Source: JANWYT01 sp034437555 (GTDB lineage Bacteria; Chloroflexota; Anaerolineae; Aggregatilineales; Phototrophicaceae). From it: a stretch of 64,000 nucleotides of DNA. The notes below the pieces were generated by a model, which was not told the origin of the DNA, did no database searches, and saw only the letters and a list, made by a program, of their open reading frames with translations. Below, piece by piece: positions 1 to 8,938 of this stretch (its first letter is position 1; each line of letters opens with the position of its first letter). A program made the translations under genes and the position numbers. The stretch covers positions 1 to 64,000 of the forward strand of contig DAOTTQ010000008.1 of NCBI GenBank assembly GCA_034437555.1. The letters run 5' to 3'.

Positions 1-17
1 ACCTGCATGGTAGAGGG

Positions 18-1517
18 CTAAAAGCACCTTGAGTTTAGGTTTTTGTAGAGTGCGCCTTGTGGCACTAAAAGCAATCGTGACGTGTTTAGGCGCGTGCGCC
101 ATTGGTCATAGTCGCCATCTGTGAGTAAAAGATAGCCCGCCTTAAACGCTTGGGGTGGGTTTTCGGGGTTAATCCACGACAAGCCCAAGCCCCCATCAAA
201 CGCCAATATCACTTGGGGCGCACCTGCATAATCCACCACATACAGCAATGAATGTGATACCGTGTTACACCACCCATTCTCATTGGGCTGATAGGGGGCA
301 AGCTCTGCCAACGTTCCTTTAAGCATTTGCCACTCGCTATAGGATACGGCATTGGTGCTGGGAGCTGTCCACTCATCATATTGGGTTAGCCATGCGCCTG
401 CAGTTACACACACGCTGATGATTGCAATTAGCGCAAAGCGCGGGCGCGCATGTAGCACAAACACCACCAACGACAAAAGCAAATGGCTGGCTAACACACG
501 ATAATCACGCCCATCAATCACTTCATGCAGGGTCATGGTTGCGCCGTACACCGCCATCAAGTGCCATAAGTGAAAGAGTGCGTCTTGCGTGTGTAGGGGG
601 CGTTGCTTGCGCCAATGTTGTACGCCCCAAACGCCGATTATCCCCACTAGCAACACGACAATTTGCACCCGCTGAAAACGCGCCGCCCAATGCCCCTCAC
701 TAAGGAGCAAGCCTGCGTTGTACCAAAAATAATCCCATAGCCCACCAATGGCTTCCAGAGGACTGGCAAGTTCTGCGAAGAATTGCGTGCGAAAATGGGG
801 ATACGGCGCACCCGTCCCCTGAAAAAACCATGCCACCGCACCAAACAACACCGTAACACCCAAGCCCTCTAGCACCATTCGCCTTAGAGAAGGCGCGCGT
901 CCTAGCCACAACAACGGATAAAGCAAAATTCCCCATGTGGGGCGTAATAGTACCGCCCCCAGAATAAATGCACCCACCGCCCAGCGATTAAGGGGTTGCC
1001 CCTTTAGCAGTCGCGCGAAACACCCGCCTAGCACTACGGCGATTGCCATGTGCATTACATCTTGCATGCTGGTGGGCAACAGCAAAATTAGGGGCAAAAA
1101 GGTTGCCATTACTAGCCCCATTAAGAGCGTGTCACGGCGAGATGGGCGCGTTAGTGCCAATGCCACGCCAATACTGACGGTGATAAAGCCCACATTTGCC
1201 AGCGTAATGCCGTTTAAGCTCCACTGGCTAAAGCGTGCAATCACGCCATACACCATCGGCGTAAACACACCCCACGTATAGAACCGCGAAAACGCAAAAC
1301 GAGCGGGTGTTTCGCTTACGCTGTAGTAGCCTCCCTCAAAGCCCGCTGCGCCAAACGTTTGGGCTTGATGCCAATAGTACAGTTCATCACTCCAAAACGG
1401 CGTAAGGGCGTTTAGTGTGGTCTGATGCCGAGTGGCTAAGAGAATGCTCCCAACGATAAGGGGCAGTAGCATTACCAAGAGGGCTAAGAAGAGGGCTTGT
1501 GTGCGTTTCATGAACAC
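18..1517 (-). CDS. Polytopic membrane protein, possible GT-C type glycosyltransferase
   Basis: A 499-residue protein with an N-terminal hydrophobic helix (about residues 8-27) followed by at least eight more hydrophobic segments spread over the first 380 residues. The remaining roughly 120 residues are mainly soluble. Just after the first helix lies an acidic SDELYYW motif (about 43-49). A DE or DD pair in the first extracytoplasmic loop is typical of GT-C glycosyltransferases that use polyprenyl-phosphate sugars, so a role in envelope glycan transfer is plausible but not shown. The stop codon is at 18-20, so the gene is complete. It is divergent from pdhA with about 150 bases between them. 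Other polytopic families of this size cannot be excluded. Confidence 0.6.
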   Translation of the reverse strand: MFMKRTQALFLALLVMLLPLIVGSILLATRHQTTLNALTPFWSDELYYWHQAQTFGAAGFEGGYYSVSETPARFAFSRFYTWGVFTPMVYGVIARFSQWSLNGITLANVGFITVSIGVALALTRPSRRDTLLMGLVMATFLPLILLLPTSMQDVMHMAIAVVLGGCFARLLKGQPLNRWAVGAFILGAVLLRPTWGILLYPLLWLGRAPSLRRMVLEGLGVTVLFGAVAWFFQGTGAPYPHFRTQFFAELASPLEAIGGLWDYFWYNAGLLLSEGHWAARFQRVQIVVLLVGIIGVWGVQHWRKQRPLHTQDALFHLWHLMAVYGATMTLHEVIDGRDYRVLASHLLLSLVVFVLHARPRFALIAIISVCVTAGAWLTQYDEWTAPSTNAVSYSEWQMLKGTLAELAPYQPNENGWCNTVSHSLLYVVDYAGAPQVILAFDGGLGLSWINPENPPQAFKAGYLLLTDGDYDQWRTRLNTSRLLLVPQGALYKNLNSRCF

Positions 1518-1599
1518 TCCATACGCTAAAAACGTGGGCTGATTTTACTCAATTCACCCACATTGTACAAAATTCGTCCCCTATTTTGATACAAAGTGT

Positions 1600-1628
1600 T
1601 TGACCAACCCACCAACCTTGAGTAAACT
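1600..1628 (+). promoter_or_regulatory. Predicted sigma-70 type promoter of the pdh operon
   Basis: TTGACC at 1600-1605 and TAAACT at 1623-1628 are separated by exactly 17 bases and lie about 40 bases upstream of the pdhA start. The leader then carries an AGAGGA ribosome binding site near 1656. The match to TTGACA-N17-TATAAT is good at -35 and fair at -10. Read by eye, no experimental support. Confidence 0.5.
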
Positions 1629-1669
1629 AAAGTACATTCGCAAAGTTAAATCATTTTAGAGGATAGAAT

Positions 1670-2653
1670 ATGGCGAGTTTAAGCAAAGAAACCCTTCTGG
1701 ATTGGTATCGCCAGATGGTGCTTATCCGCGAGTTTGAAGAAACATGCCAACAATTGTATACCGACAAGCGTATTACAGGCGTTTATCTTCATCTTGCGAG
1801 TGGGCATGAAGCCATTTATGTTGGGTCGGTGGCAAATTTACGCATCGGCACAGACCACATCATCACCGCCTATCGTGACCACGGTATTGCCCTTGCGCTA
1901 GGCGTAGAACCCGGCGCAATCATGGCAGAAATGATGGGCAAGCGTGACGGCACTAGTGGCGGCAAGGGCGGTAGTATGCACCTTGCCAGCGCACCCCATA
2001 ATTTTTATGGCGGTTATGCCATTGTGGGCGGTCACTTACCCCTTGCTACAGGCATCGCGCTATCCGCAAAGTATCGTGAAACGGATGAAATCGTTATCAG
2101 CATGATTGGTGACGGCGCAACCAATAACGGCTACTTCCATGAATCGCTCAATATGAGTGGCGTTTGGAAGCTCCCCAACATTTGGATTATCGAAAACAAT
2201 GGCTATGGCATGGGAACAGAAGTAGAACGCTCTAGTGGTAACCCCGTGCTTCATGAACGCGCCATAGGCTATGGCATTCACGATATGGGGCGCGTGGATG
2301 GGCAAGACATCCTAAAGATGAATGAAGCCATCGAAGAAGCCGCCAAGCACATTCGCTCTGGTGGAGGACCCGTTCTCATTGAAGCCATGACTTACCGCTA
2401 TCTTGGACACGGCGTAAGTGATAAGCAATACGACACCCGCATGAAAGAAGAACTAGAACAATGGAAACGTGAGAAAGACCCCATCACGCTCCTTCGCGGT
2501 CATATTGTGAAAAAACACAAGGTGAGCGATGCTGAATTTACAAAAATTGACGATGAACAGCGCAAAATCGTTGATGCAAGTGTTGCCTTTGCAGAAAGCA
2601 GCCCGCTTCCTAGCACGCTTGAAGAACTGATGGCGCATATCTATGTGGACTAA
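1670..2653 (+). CDS. pdhA: Pyruvate dehydrogenase E1 component, alpha subunit
   Basis: A 327-residue thiamine diphosphate-dependent E1 alpha subunit. With E1 beta it decarboxylates a 2-oxo acid, most likely pyruvate, and reductively acetylates the lipoyl group of E2. The ThDP/Mg signature is clear: GDG at 147-149 and NN at 176-177, with the usual spacing. A glycine-rich GTSGGKGGSMH loop (94-104) and the C-terminal YRYLGHG segment are also typical. An AGAGGA ribosome binding site precedes the ATG. The gene is first in an operon with pdhB 10 bases downstream and pdhC after that. A branched-chain 2-oxo acid or acetoin dehydrogenase is possible on sequence alone, since these E1 families are close; pyruvate is the default. 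Confidence 0.9.
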   Translation: MASLSKETLLDWYRQMVLIREFEETCQQLYTDKRITGVYLHLASGHEAIYVGSVANLRIGTDHIITAYRDHGIALALGVEPGAIMAEMMGKRDGTSGGKGGSMHLASAPHNFYGGYAIVGGHLPLATGIALSAKYRETDEIVISMIGDGATNNGYFHESLNMSGVWKLPNIWIIENNGYGMGTEVERSSGNPVLHERAIGYGIHDMGRVDGQDILKMNEAIEEAAKHIRSGGGPVLIEAMTYRYLGHGVSDKQYDTRMKEELEQWKREKDPITLLRGHIVKKHKVSDAEFTKIDDEQRKIVDASVAFAESSPLPSTLEELMAHIYVD

Positions 2654-2663
2654 GGGGTAGGCA

Positions 2664-3644
2664 ATGGCAACAAAAAATATGAGTATGCGCGATGCTTTGA
2701 AAAGAGCATTGCAAGAAGAAATGGAACGTGATGAGCGCGTATTCATCATGGGGCAAGAAGTGGGACAATGGCAAGGCACACACCGCGTTACCCAGGGCTT
2801 CCTAGAGAAGTTTGGAGAACGTCGCGTGCGTGATACTCCCATTAGTGAAATGGCAATTGCTGGCGCAGCCGTTGGCGCAGCCATGACGGGTTTACGTCCT
2901 GTTGCCGAGATGATGACCATCAACTTTGCGTTTTTGGCGTTGGATGCCATGATTAACCACGCCGCCAAAATTCACTATATGTTTAACGGGCAGTTCAAAG
3001 TGCCGTTGGTGTATCGCGCTGCCAGTGGCTGGGGCAATCAAGCCACCGCTACGCACAGCCACACCCCCGAAGTCATTTGGGCGCATTTTCCGGGCTTGTA
3101 TGTGGGCTTGCCTGCCACACCTGCCGATGCTTATGGCATGTTAAAAACATCCATCCGCAACGACAACCCCATCTTGTTCAGCGAAAGCATTGGCTTGTAT
3201 CCTAAGCCCGGTCCGGTACCCGATGACCCCGAATACACCGTGCCGATTGGCAAAGCCGACATTAAGCGCGAAGGTAAGCACGTTACCCTCATTACTTATG
3301 CACGCGGGCTAGAATGGTGCTTGGGCGCAGCCAAAGAGCTGGAAAAAGATGGCGTAGAGTGTGAAGTGGTGGATATGCGCTGGCTTCGTCCTTTGGACAC
3401 CGAAACCGTGTTCAATAGCTTTAGAAAAACACACCGCGCCGTTATTGTTGAAGAATCCTTGCCCTTCTACAGCTTTGGGAGCGAGCTTGCTGCCCAAATT
3501 CAAGAACACTGCTTTGATGACATGGATGCGCCCATTAAGCGTGTAAGTGCGCTGGATGTGCCTGTGCCTTATAGCCGTGATATTGAACTGATGTGCTTTC
3601 CTACCACCGAAAAAGTGGTGAAAGCCGTTAAAGAAATTCTGTAG
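2664..3644 (+). CDS. pdhB: Pyruvate dehydrogenase E1 component, beta subunit
   Basis: A 326-residue transketolase-like E1 beta subunit that forms the alpha2-beta2 E1 with PdhA. The N-terminal half holds the pyrimidine-binding domain, with the conserved MGQEVG stretch (about 29-34), a DTPISE motif (about 56-61) and the GWGNQATATHSHTPE segment. The C-terminal transketolase domain has the VVDMRWLRPLD signature followed by a VIVEE motif. Its start is 10 bases after the pdhA stop and its length is normal for the family. About 60 bases separate it from pdhC, and a TATAAT at 3665-3670 in that gap could give pdhC extra transcription. Confidence 0.9.
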   Translation: MATKNMSMRDALKRALQEEMERDERVFIMGQEVGQWQGTHRVTQGFLEKFGERRVRDTPISEMAIAGAAVGAAMTGLRPVAEMMTINFAFLALDAMINHAAKIHYMFNGQFKVPLVYRAASGWGNQATATHSHTPEVIWAHFPGLYVGLPATPADAYGMLKTSIRNDNPILFSESIGLYPKPGPVPDDPEYTVPIGKADIKREGKHVTLITYARGLEWCLGAAKELEKDGVECEVVDMRWLRPLDTETVFNSFRKTHRAVIVEESLPFYSFGSELAAQIQEHCFDDMDAPIKRVSALDVPVPYSRDIELMCFPTTEKVVKAVKEIL

Positions 3645-3707
3645 GACATTAGCAAGTATCGCGGTATAATCATCACTATAGCAGACAAAACAGACAAGGT
3701 TTGACCG

Positions 3708-4955
3708 ATGGCACAAGAAGTTAAACTAACGATGGATGGGACACTTCTTAACTGGCTAAAGCAAGCAGGCGAAGCCGTAAAGAAGGGCGAAATCATCGCG
3801 GAATTTGAAGCAGATAAGGCGACCGTTGAAGTAGAATCTCCTAGTGACGGTGTCGTATTAACCGTAAGCGGTGCAGTGGGCGATGAGCTAAAAGAAGGCA
3901 CAGTGATTGCCACCGTGGGCGCAAGCGGTGAAGGCGCAAGCAATGGCGCACCTGCCAACGAAGCCCCCCCTAAAGAGGCTGCTCCTGTAGCTGCCCCCGT
4001 TGCGCCTTCTAATGGTGCATCTTCTGTAACGGCGGATGGGCGCGTAAAAGCCTCACCCTTGGCAAAGCGTATCGCCGAAGACAAGGGCATTAACCTTGCA
4101 CAAGTACAAGGCACGGGGCCCGATGGGCGCATTGTCAAAGCGGACGTTGAGGGCTTTACGCCTTCTGCCACGCCTGCACCCACCAAAACAGCCGAAACAA
4201 GCGCACCTGCGCCTGTTGCAGTGGGTGGACGCAACAGCTATGGCAAATTGCCTGAAGGCGATGACGTTGAAATTATTGACGTTAACAAAATGCGTAAAGC
4301 CATTGCCGATGGCACAACCCTAAGCAAGCAAACCACCCCTCATTTTTATGTGACTGTAGAAATTGATGTGGATGCGCTTTTGGCATTACGCGCCCAACTC
4401 AACAAAGACCTTGAGAGTGATGGCATAAAAATCAGCGTCAACGACATGCTCGTAAAGGCGGCTGCGCTTACCCTAAAGAAGTTCCCTAACCTAAACACGC
4501 ACTTCTACGGCGATAAAGTAGTGCGCTACAAGCGCATTAACATTGGCATTAGCGTGGCATTGCCCAACAATGGCTTAGTCAACGCCGTTTCACCCGATGC
4601 TGATAAGGTCTCTCTTAGCACTATGGCAAAATACCACGCCGAATTGTTCGCGCGTGTCCGTGAGGGCAACATCCGCCTAGACGACATTAAGGGCGCAACC
4701 TTTAGCATTAGTAACTTGGGTCCATATGACGTTGACCAATTCGTTGCCATCATTGCCACCCCAGAAGCTGCCATGCTTGCCATTAGTAGCGCAAAGAAAG
4801 TGCCTGTCGTTAAGCCCGATGGGTCATTGGGCGTGGGCAACCGCATGAAAGCGACCATCTCGGTAGACCACCGCGTTTCGGATGGCGCAGAAGCAGCCCA
4901 ATTTATGCAATTGTTCCGCCAATTAGTAGAAAGCCCCATGCGCCTCTTAGTCTAA
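3708..4955 (+). CDS. pdhC: Dihydrolipoamide acyltransferase, E2 component
   Basis: A 415-residue E2 core enzyme. It has one N-terminal lipoyl domain with the lipoylated lysine in the DKA motif (K37), an Ala/Pro-rich linker, a peripheral subunit-binding domain (about 105-145, KASPLAKRIAEDKG to GRIVKADV) and a C-terminal acyltransferase domain. The catalytic HRVSDG motif is at 388-393. The extreme N terminus is a few residues shorter than usual: the MPKLG-like segment normally found before the TMxEGT strand is missing. No E3 (lipoamide dehydrogenase) gene is visible in the window. An acetoin or branched-chain acyltransferase is the main alternative. Confidence 0.88.
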   Translation: MAQEVKLTMDGTLLNWLKQAGEAVKKGEIIAEFEADKATVEVESPSDGVVLTVSGAVGDELKEGTVIATVGASGEGASNGAPANEAPPKEAAPVAAPVAPSNGASSVTADGRVKASPLAKRIAEDKGINLAQVQGTGPDGRIVKADVEGFTPSATPAPTKTAETSAPAPVAVGGRNSYGKLPEGDDVEIIDVNKMRKAIADGTTLSKQTTPHFYVTVEIDVDALLALRAQLNKDLESDGIKISVNDMLVKAAALTLKKFPNLNTHFYGDKVVRYKRINIGISVALPNNGLVNAVSPDADKVSLSTMAKYHAELFARVREGNIRLDDIKGATFSISNLGPYDVDQFVAIIATPEAAMLAISSAKKVPVVKPDGSLGVGNRMKATISVDHRVSDGAEAAQFMQLFRQLVESPMRLLV

Positions 4956-4991
4956 AGAGTGCATTAAAAACAAGCGTTTTCACTAGGCTAT

Positions 4992-5033
4992 AAAAAACGC
5001 GAAGTCCAGAAACAACTGGGCTTCGCGTTTTTT
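4992..5033. terminator. Bidirectional Rho-independent terminator
   Basis: An inverted repeat, AAAACGCGAAG-T-CCAG against CTGG-G-CTTCGCGTTTT, encloses a six-base loop. It is flanked by an A tract on the left and a T tract on the right. It lies between the convergent pdhC (+) and the secreted-protein gene (-), so it should terminate both. Confidence 0.85.
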
Positions 5034-5078
5034 GTGTTTTATACGCGCTGATACAGCACAGACACCCGCAACCGCTTG

Positions 5079-5780
5079 TTATTCAGCAAGTAGTTCTAGG
5101 GTGTATTCGGCGGTAATGGTGGTAAAGTTAAAGCTAAAGAGCGGTTCTGCCACCTTAATGATGTACAGGCTGCCCCCTGCAAATGTGCCAAATGTGGCTT
5201 TGCTTGCGCCATAAACCGCGCCGACAGTGTCCAAACCACCTTCGGTATATTCGGCAGCTACGTTTACAGAAACTTCAGGCGCGAAGTCGCCGGTTTTAGC
5301 AAAGCTTAGGCTAAAGTCACCTGAGCCAGTATAGGTGTAGTATTGGTCGGTTTCGCTATCAATGCTGGCTTGAATGGCTGCGCCGACTTCAAGTTTAACG
5401 GGTTCTGTAACCGTTAGGGTGTATTCACCCACACTATCGCCAGTCGCTTCGTCTACGCGCGTTGCTATAATGGTATACGCGCCGTCTCTGGGCAATTGCA
5501 CAACAGCGGTCGTCTTACCAAAGCTATCATAAGACAGCAAGATGTCGCCTTCGGGGTCGTTTACAAGAATCATGGGGCGGTCATAATCGGCAAGTGTGTC
5601 CACAGGGAACAATTCGATGACTAGCACTTGGTCTGCCAAGCCTGCCCATGTATATTCTACTGCAAACACGTCATTGGTAATTTCACCCGTAACGGCAACG
5701 CCGTTTTCTAGGGCATCTTGCGCTTGAATGGCAATTGCCAAACTTAGCACAAGCACAAAAACAAAAATTAAACGCTTCAT
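5079..5780 (-). CDS. Secreted protein with PPC-like beta-sandwich domains
   Basis: A 233-residue protein with a clear signal peptide (MKRLIFVFVLVLSLAIAIQA). The mature part looks like one or two pre-peptidase C-terminal (PPC)-like beta-sandwich domains. Recognisable are an aromatic YTWAGLADQ strand, the paired VLVIELFP strand, a PEGDILLSYDSF turn and the closing AYTIIATR and GEYTLTV strands. A second copy may begin near EPVKLEVGAAI. Such domains usually accompany secreted hydrolases, but no catalytic domain is present here. The start has an AGGAG ribosome binding site six bases upstream. No partner gene is obvious. Confidence 0.7.
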   Translation of the reverse strand: MKRLIFVFVLVLSLAIAIQAQDALENGVAVTGEITNDVFAVEYTWAGLADQVLVIELFPVDTLADYDRPMILVNDPEGDILLSYDSFGKTTAVVQLPRDGAYTIIATRVDEATGDSVGEYTLTVTEPVKLEVGAAIQASIDSETDQYYTYTGSGDFSLSFAKTGDFAPEVSVNVAAEYTEGGLDTVGAVYGASKATFGTFAGGSLYIIKVAEPLFSFNFTTITAEYTLELLAE

Positions 5781-5979
5781 GGTATTCTCCTCGCAAGATT
5801 AATCAAAACGCAAAACCCTAGAACTAGGATTTTACCACTGTTAAGCATAGCACACAATTAAAAAAGCAATGTCCTTCAAAAGGGCGAATTTTGCCATTTG
5901 GGGGGGCGACAAAACGCATATTGTCTTACAATAGAAAAATCTGCTTTCTTTTATCATCTCATCCTTAGGGGGAAAACTG

Positions 5980-7026
5980 ATGACTACTAGCAATCCAGCC
6001 ATTAAAGCCATTCGTTCTTCTAGCCGTAATACCGCCATTTTTTCGTTTCTTATCTTGCTCATCGTTGGCGCAATCGGGGTGGCATTGCTGCTTCCCTATG
6101 GGCTAGGTTTCTTAAACACCACACCCATTACAAAAGAACAGCTTATAAACAACAGCGTTTCGCTTGATGTATATGGCGCAGATGTCACAGGCGAGCTAAT
6201 GCTAGATACGGGCTATTACTACGAGTACACGTATGCGTTTGTCACCACCAGCCTGCGTTACTATGGGGCATTGCTCATTGATGTAGACGGAGACGAAAAT
6301 CCCACGTTTTTACTCATAGAGCAACACGGGAACATTGACGAAGAAAAAGCCTTTTATGTGGGCAGGTTAACGGGCATTTCTAGCGACATTAACAATGAAA
6401 TCATCGAGGATATTTACCGTGATGAGCCGAGCTTACGGGGTTCATTTTTGCCTGTGATGCTTACCACTGTTCACGAAGAATTTTTTATTGGTTTAGCTGT
6501 TTTTGCCGTCATTGCGTTGGCATCGCTAGTATTTTTCGTGGTGGGATTCTCACGCCTAGGCAACCCCCTTAATCATCCTTCATTTAAGGCACTTGCACCC
6601 TACGGCAACCCCGAAACGTTAAGCGACCAAATTGCCAGTGAAATGGTGCTAAGCAATGAAAAAGTGGGTAAACTTAGCCTTACACGCAATTGGGCGGTGC
6701 GCCTAGATAACACTAACTTTAATGCCCAACGCTATGATGCCATTGTGTGGATTCATAAGTTCATTACCACCAATAAATCCTATGGCATTACCACAAGCAA
6801 GGTGTTTGAAGCGCGCATTCACGATAAACACGGCAATATGCTAAGTGTGGCAGACAAAGAACCTATGGTGGACGAAATGCTAAAAGCCGTCGCCGTTCAT
6901 GCGCCACATGCTTATAATGGCTATCATGACGACCTTAATGCCCTTTGGTTAAAGAATCGCCAAACCCTAATTGACCAAGTAGAAAAACACAAACGCCAAC
7001 TGCGTGAACAATCAGAAGAAGCCTGA
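5980..7026 (+). CDS. Uncharacterised membrane protein with two transmembrane helices
   Basis: A 348-residue protein I do not recognise. One hydrophobic helix lies near residues 18-45 and a second near 168-190, with an extracytoplasmic segment of about 120 residues between them that is rich in Asp and Glu. The C-terminal 150 residues are charged and soluble, with a pattern (SDQIASEMV, WAVRLDNTNF, DAIVWIHKF) suggesting a cytoplasmic alpha/beta domain. AGGGGG lies seven bases before the ATG. It is followed 17 bases later by an SDR gene in the same direction, so the two are probably co-transcribed. No function is assigned. Confidence 0.7.
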   Translation: MTTSNPAIKAIRSSSRNTAIFSFLILLIVGAIGVALLLPYGLGFLNTTPITKEQLINNSVSLDVYGADVTGELMLDTGYYYEYTYAFVTTSLRYYGALLIDVDGDENPTFLLIEQHGNIDEEKAFYVGRLTGISSDINNEIIEDIYRDEPSLRGSFLPVMLTTVHEEFFIGLAVFAVIALASLVFFVVGFSRLGNPLNHPSFKALAPYGNPETLSDQIASEMVLSNEKVGKLSLTRNWAVRLDNTNFNAQRYDAIVWIHKFITTNKSYGITTSKVFEARIHDKHGNMLSVADKEPMVDEMLKAVAVHAPHAYNGYHDDLNALWLKNRQTLIDQVEKHKRQLREQSEEA

Positions 7027-7043
7027 TAAGCAAAGGATAACGC

Positions 7044-7982
7044 ATGACAGAACAACCCGTCGTTCTCATTACAGGGGCGTCTATGGGCATTGGCAAAGTA
7101 ACCGCAGAACGCCTTGTAAAGGCAGGCTATCGTGTGTTTGGCACAAGCCGTAACGCACAAGACTTTGGCAATGGCGTTACGATGTTGGTGTTGGATGTGC
7201 AAAAGTCGGAAACTATTTTGTCATGCGTAAACGAAGTGCTATCACAAGCAGGAAAGATAGACATTCTCATCAATAACGCGGGTATTGTGGGTGCGGTAGG
7301 AGCAACCGAAGAAATCAGCCTCACCCAATACCGCGATATTTTTGAAACCAATTTCTTTGGGATGATTGCCCTTACCAAAGCCGTATTGCCCCACATGCGC
7401 CAGCGTGGCAGTGGCAGAATCATTAACATGAGTTCGGCGGCGGGCTTTACAGTAGCACCGCCCTATTTTACGGCTTATTGCGCCAGTAAGCACGCCCTAG
7501 AAGCCTTTACAGAAGGGCTACGCTATGACGCACAGCTTTTAGGCATCAAAGTGTCTTTATTACAGTTTGGCTTTATGCGAACAAATATCGACGCTAGCAT
7601 TGTTGCGCCAGAAACGCCATTGCCCACGTATGAACCCACCCGTTCACGGGCGTATCTGGCAAACCTAGAAAGCCTAAAGCGTGGGCGTGACCCTGTCGTG
7701 GTTGCAGAAGCTGTAGAGCGTGTCTTAGGCTATAAAAACCCACGTTTGCGCTACCGCATTGGCATAGAGGTATGGTATCTCAATATCCTTAAACGATTTA
7801 CGCCGTTTGAAGTATCCGAGTTTTTCATTAAGCAAATGTTCTTTGTGGGCAATTGGACAGTGGAAAACATGGGGTGGCGTTTACTGCTACTCGATACGAA
7901 AGTGATTGACCAAACGGTCAGAGTGGCTTTTATCGTTTTAATTGTGGCGTTAGTGTTGCTCATTGACGGTCTAATGCGCTAA
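7044..7982 (+). CDS. SDR family NAD(P)-dependent oxidoreductase with C-terminal membrane anchor
   Basis: A 312-residue short-chain dehydrogenase/reductase. The cofactor-binding TGASMGIGK motif is at residues 10-18, NNAG at 77-80, the catalytic Ser near 130 and YxxxK at Y145-K149. SDRs use NAD(P)(H) to oxidise or reduce hydroxyl or keto groups; the substrate cannot be read from the sequence. Beyond the about 250-residue Rossmann core there is a C-terminal extension ending in a hydrophobic helix (about 288-308), which probably tethers it to the membrane. AAAGGA lies six bases before the ATG. It follows the membrane-protein gene by 17 bases. Confidence 0.88.
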   Translation: MTEQPVVLITGASMGIGKVTAERLVKAGYRVFGTSRNAQDFGNGVTMLVLDVQKSETILSCVNEVLSQAGKIDILINNAGIVGAVGATEEISLTQYRDIFETNFFGMIALTKAVLPHMRQRGSGRIINMSSAAGFTVAPPYFTAYCASKHALEAFTEGLRYDAQLLGIKVSLLQFGFMRTNIDASIVAPETPLPTYEPTRSRAYLANLESLKRGRDPVVVAEAVERVLGYKNPRLRYRIGIEVWYLNILKRFTPFEVSEFFIKQMFFVGNWTVENMGWRLLLLDTKVIDQTVRVAFIVLIVALVLLIDGLMR

Positions 7983-8023
7983 AACCCGCTAGCCTTAACC
8001 AGAGGGTTGTTTATGCGCTCTGG

Positions 8024-8629
8024 CTAGGAGTCTGTGGGGTTAAAAATGTCATTCAGTACAATCTCTAAGCCCTCAATCACGCCTTCGCCGTCTAGCGTAT
8101 CGCGGACGGTACGGCGTAGGTCGGGGGTTTTTGCGTCATATACATAGGCAACCTTGTTTTCGCCGTCCAGCACCCACACCCGCTTCACCCCATCCGATAG
8201 ATACAAATGCGCATTCTCTTCCATCCGTGAGAACGTACTGTTGGGGGAGGCAACCTCTACCGCCATATCGGGGATGATTTCATAAGGTCTTTCGCGCCAG
8301 TTTGGGTTCTCATCACGATAAACTCTAATACGTTCTTCTGTAATGAACATCAAGTCAGGAATCCGAGAACCCTTTACTCATGAAGTATCGTCATCTTGGT
8401 TCTCAGGAATTACAAACGTAGCTTCCATACGCACCATACCCAGTTTATGAGCATCAGCGTATCGGCGTGTCACCCTATACAAAACATCAATAATTTCGTT
8501 ATGTCCAGCGACGGTAGGCATCTTCTCTACTCTTTCCCCATGAATCAGTTCAAACTGTTTTTCAGCTTGTTGCTCTAGGAAGTCCACGAGAGGCATACCT
8601 TCACGGGTTTTAAGAATGGGTGTTGTCAT
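8024..8629 (-). pseudogene. Uma2 (DUF820) family protein interrupted by an in-frame TGA
   Basis: Read straight through, this is a 201-residue Uma2-family protein of normal length. The N-terminal part (from 8629) has the typical MTTPILKTREGMPLVDFLEQ start and the FELIHGERVEKMPTVAGHN motif. The C-terminal part has MAVEVASPNSTF and the DGVKRVWVLDG motif. A TGA codon at 8378-8380 stops the frame after ENQDDDTS. Translation resumes in the same frame with VKGSRIPDLMFI, which is exactly the expected next Uma2 segment. This is therefore a nonsense change, not a frameshift. The AAGGAG ribosome binding site before the ATG is intact. A sequencing error or read-through would also fit. Uma2 proteins belong to the PD-(D/E)XK nuclease-like fold; their role is poorly known. 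Confidence 0.8.
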
Positions 8630-8675
8630 GATGTTTTCTCCTTACACTTTGTGTTTATCATACGCTCTTTTGCGC

Positions 8676-8912
8676 CTATTCGTCATCGTCTTGTAGTAGG
8701 TGATGCAAATAAGCCTGTGGGTTTGCCAAAAAGGAGCGTGTAACACTAACATGCTTAAACACCATGCCCTTAAACGACTGCCAAAACTTGAGTGTATACG
8801 GAAAGTCATTGGTGGGAGAAACAGGGTGTTTAAGGGTAATTTCTGTTAGTAGGTTGGGCGCGTCCTTAAGGTTTAGCTCCTTAAGGTAAGAGATAGTGCT
8901 ATAATAGCACAA
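8676..8912 (-). CDS. Small unrecognised open frame, possibly a gene remnant
   Basis: A 78-codon frame ending in an acidic QDDDE tail. The composition looks like real protein (YTLKFWQSFKGMVFKHVSV), but the only early start is TTG at 8912, which lies inside the divergent promoter of the next gene, and no clear ribosome binding site precedes it. It could be the 3' remnant of a longer gene whose 5' part was lost, or it could be non-coding. I do not recognise a family. Confidence 0.35.
   Translation of the reverse strand: MCYYSTISYLKELNLKDAPNLLTEITLKHPVSPTNDFPYTLKFWQSFKGMVFKHVSVTRSFLANPQAYLHHLLQDDDE
8896..8910 (+). promoter_or_regulatory. Extended -10 promoter inside a perfect inverted repeat
   Basis: GTGCTA-taa-TAGCAC is a perfect 6+6 dyad. 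It contains TGcTATAAT (8897-8905), an extended -10 element, about 30 bases upstream of the methyltransferase start. A dyad centred on the -10 box could be an operator, though the TATAAT core itself is nearly symmetric and inflates the match. Confidence 0.45.
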
Positions 8913-8938
8913 ATGACCTATTTTTAGGAGAAATGTTA

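Noticed and set aside
3569..4234. Long open frame on the minus strand opposite pdhB-pdhC (221 codons)
   Set aside because: Low-complexity Ala/Ser/Thr composition and complete overlap with the well-supported E2 gene; an antisense shadow.
5817..5828. CCTAG-aa-CTAGG dyad upstream of the PPC-like gene as an operator
   Set aside because: Only five bases per arm in a CTAG-rich genome; too weak to report as a site.
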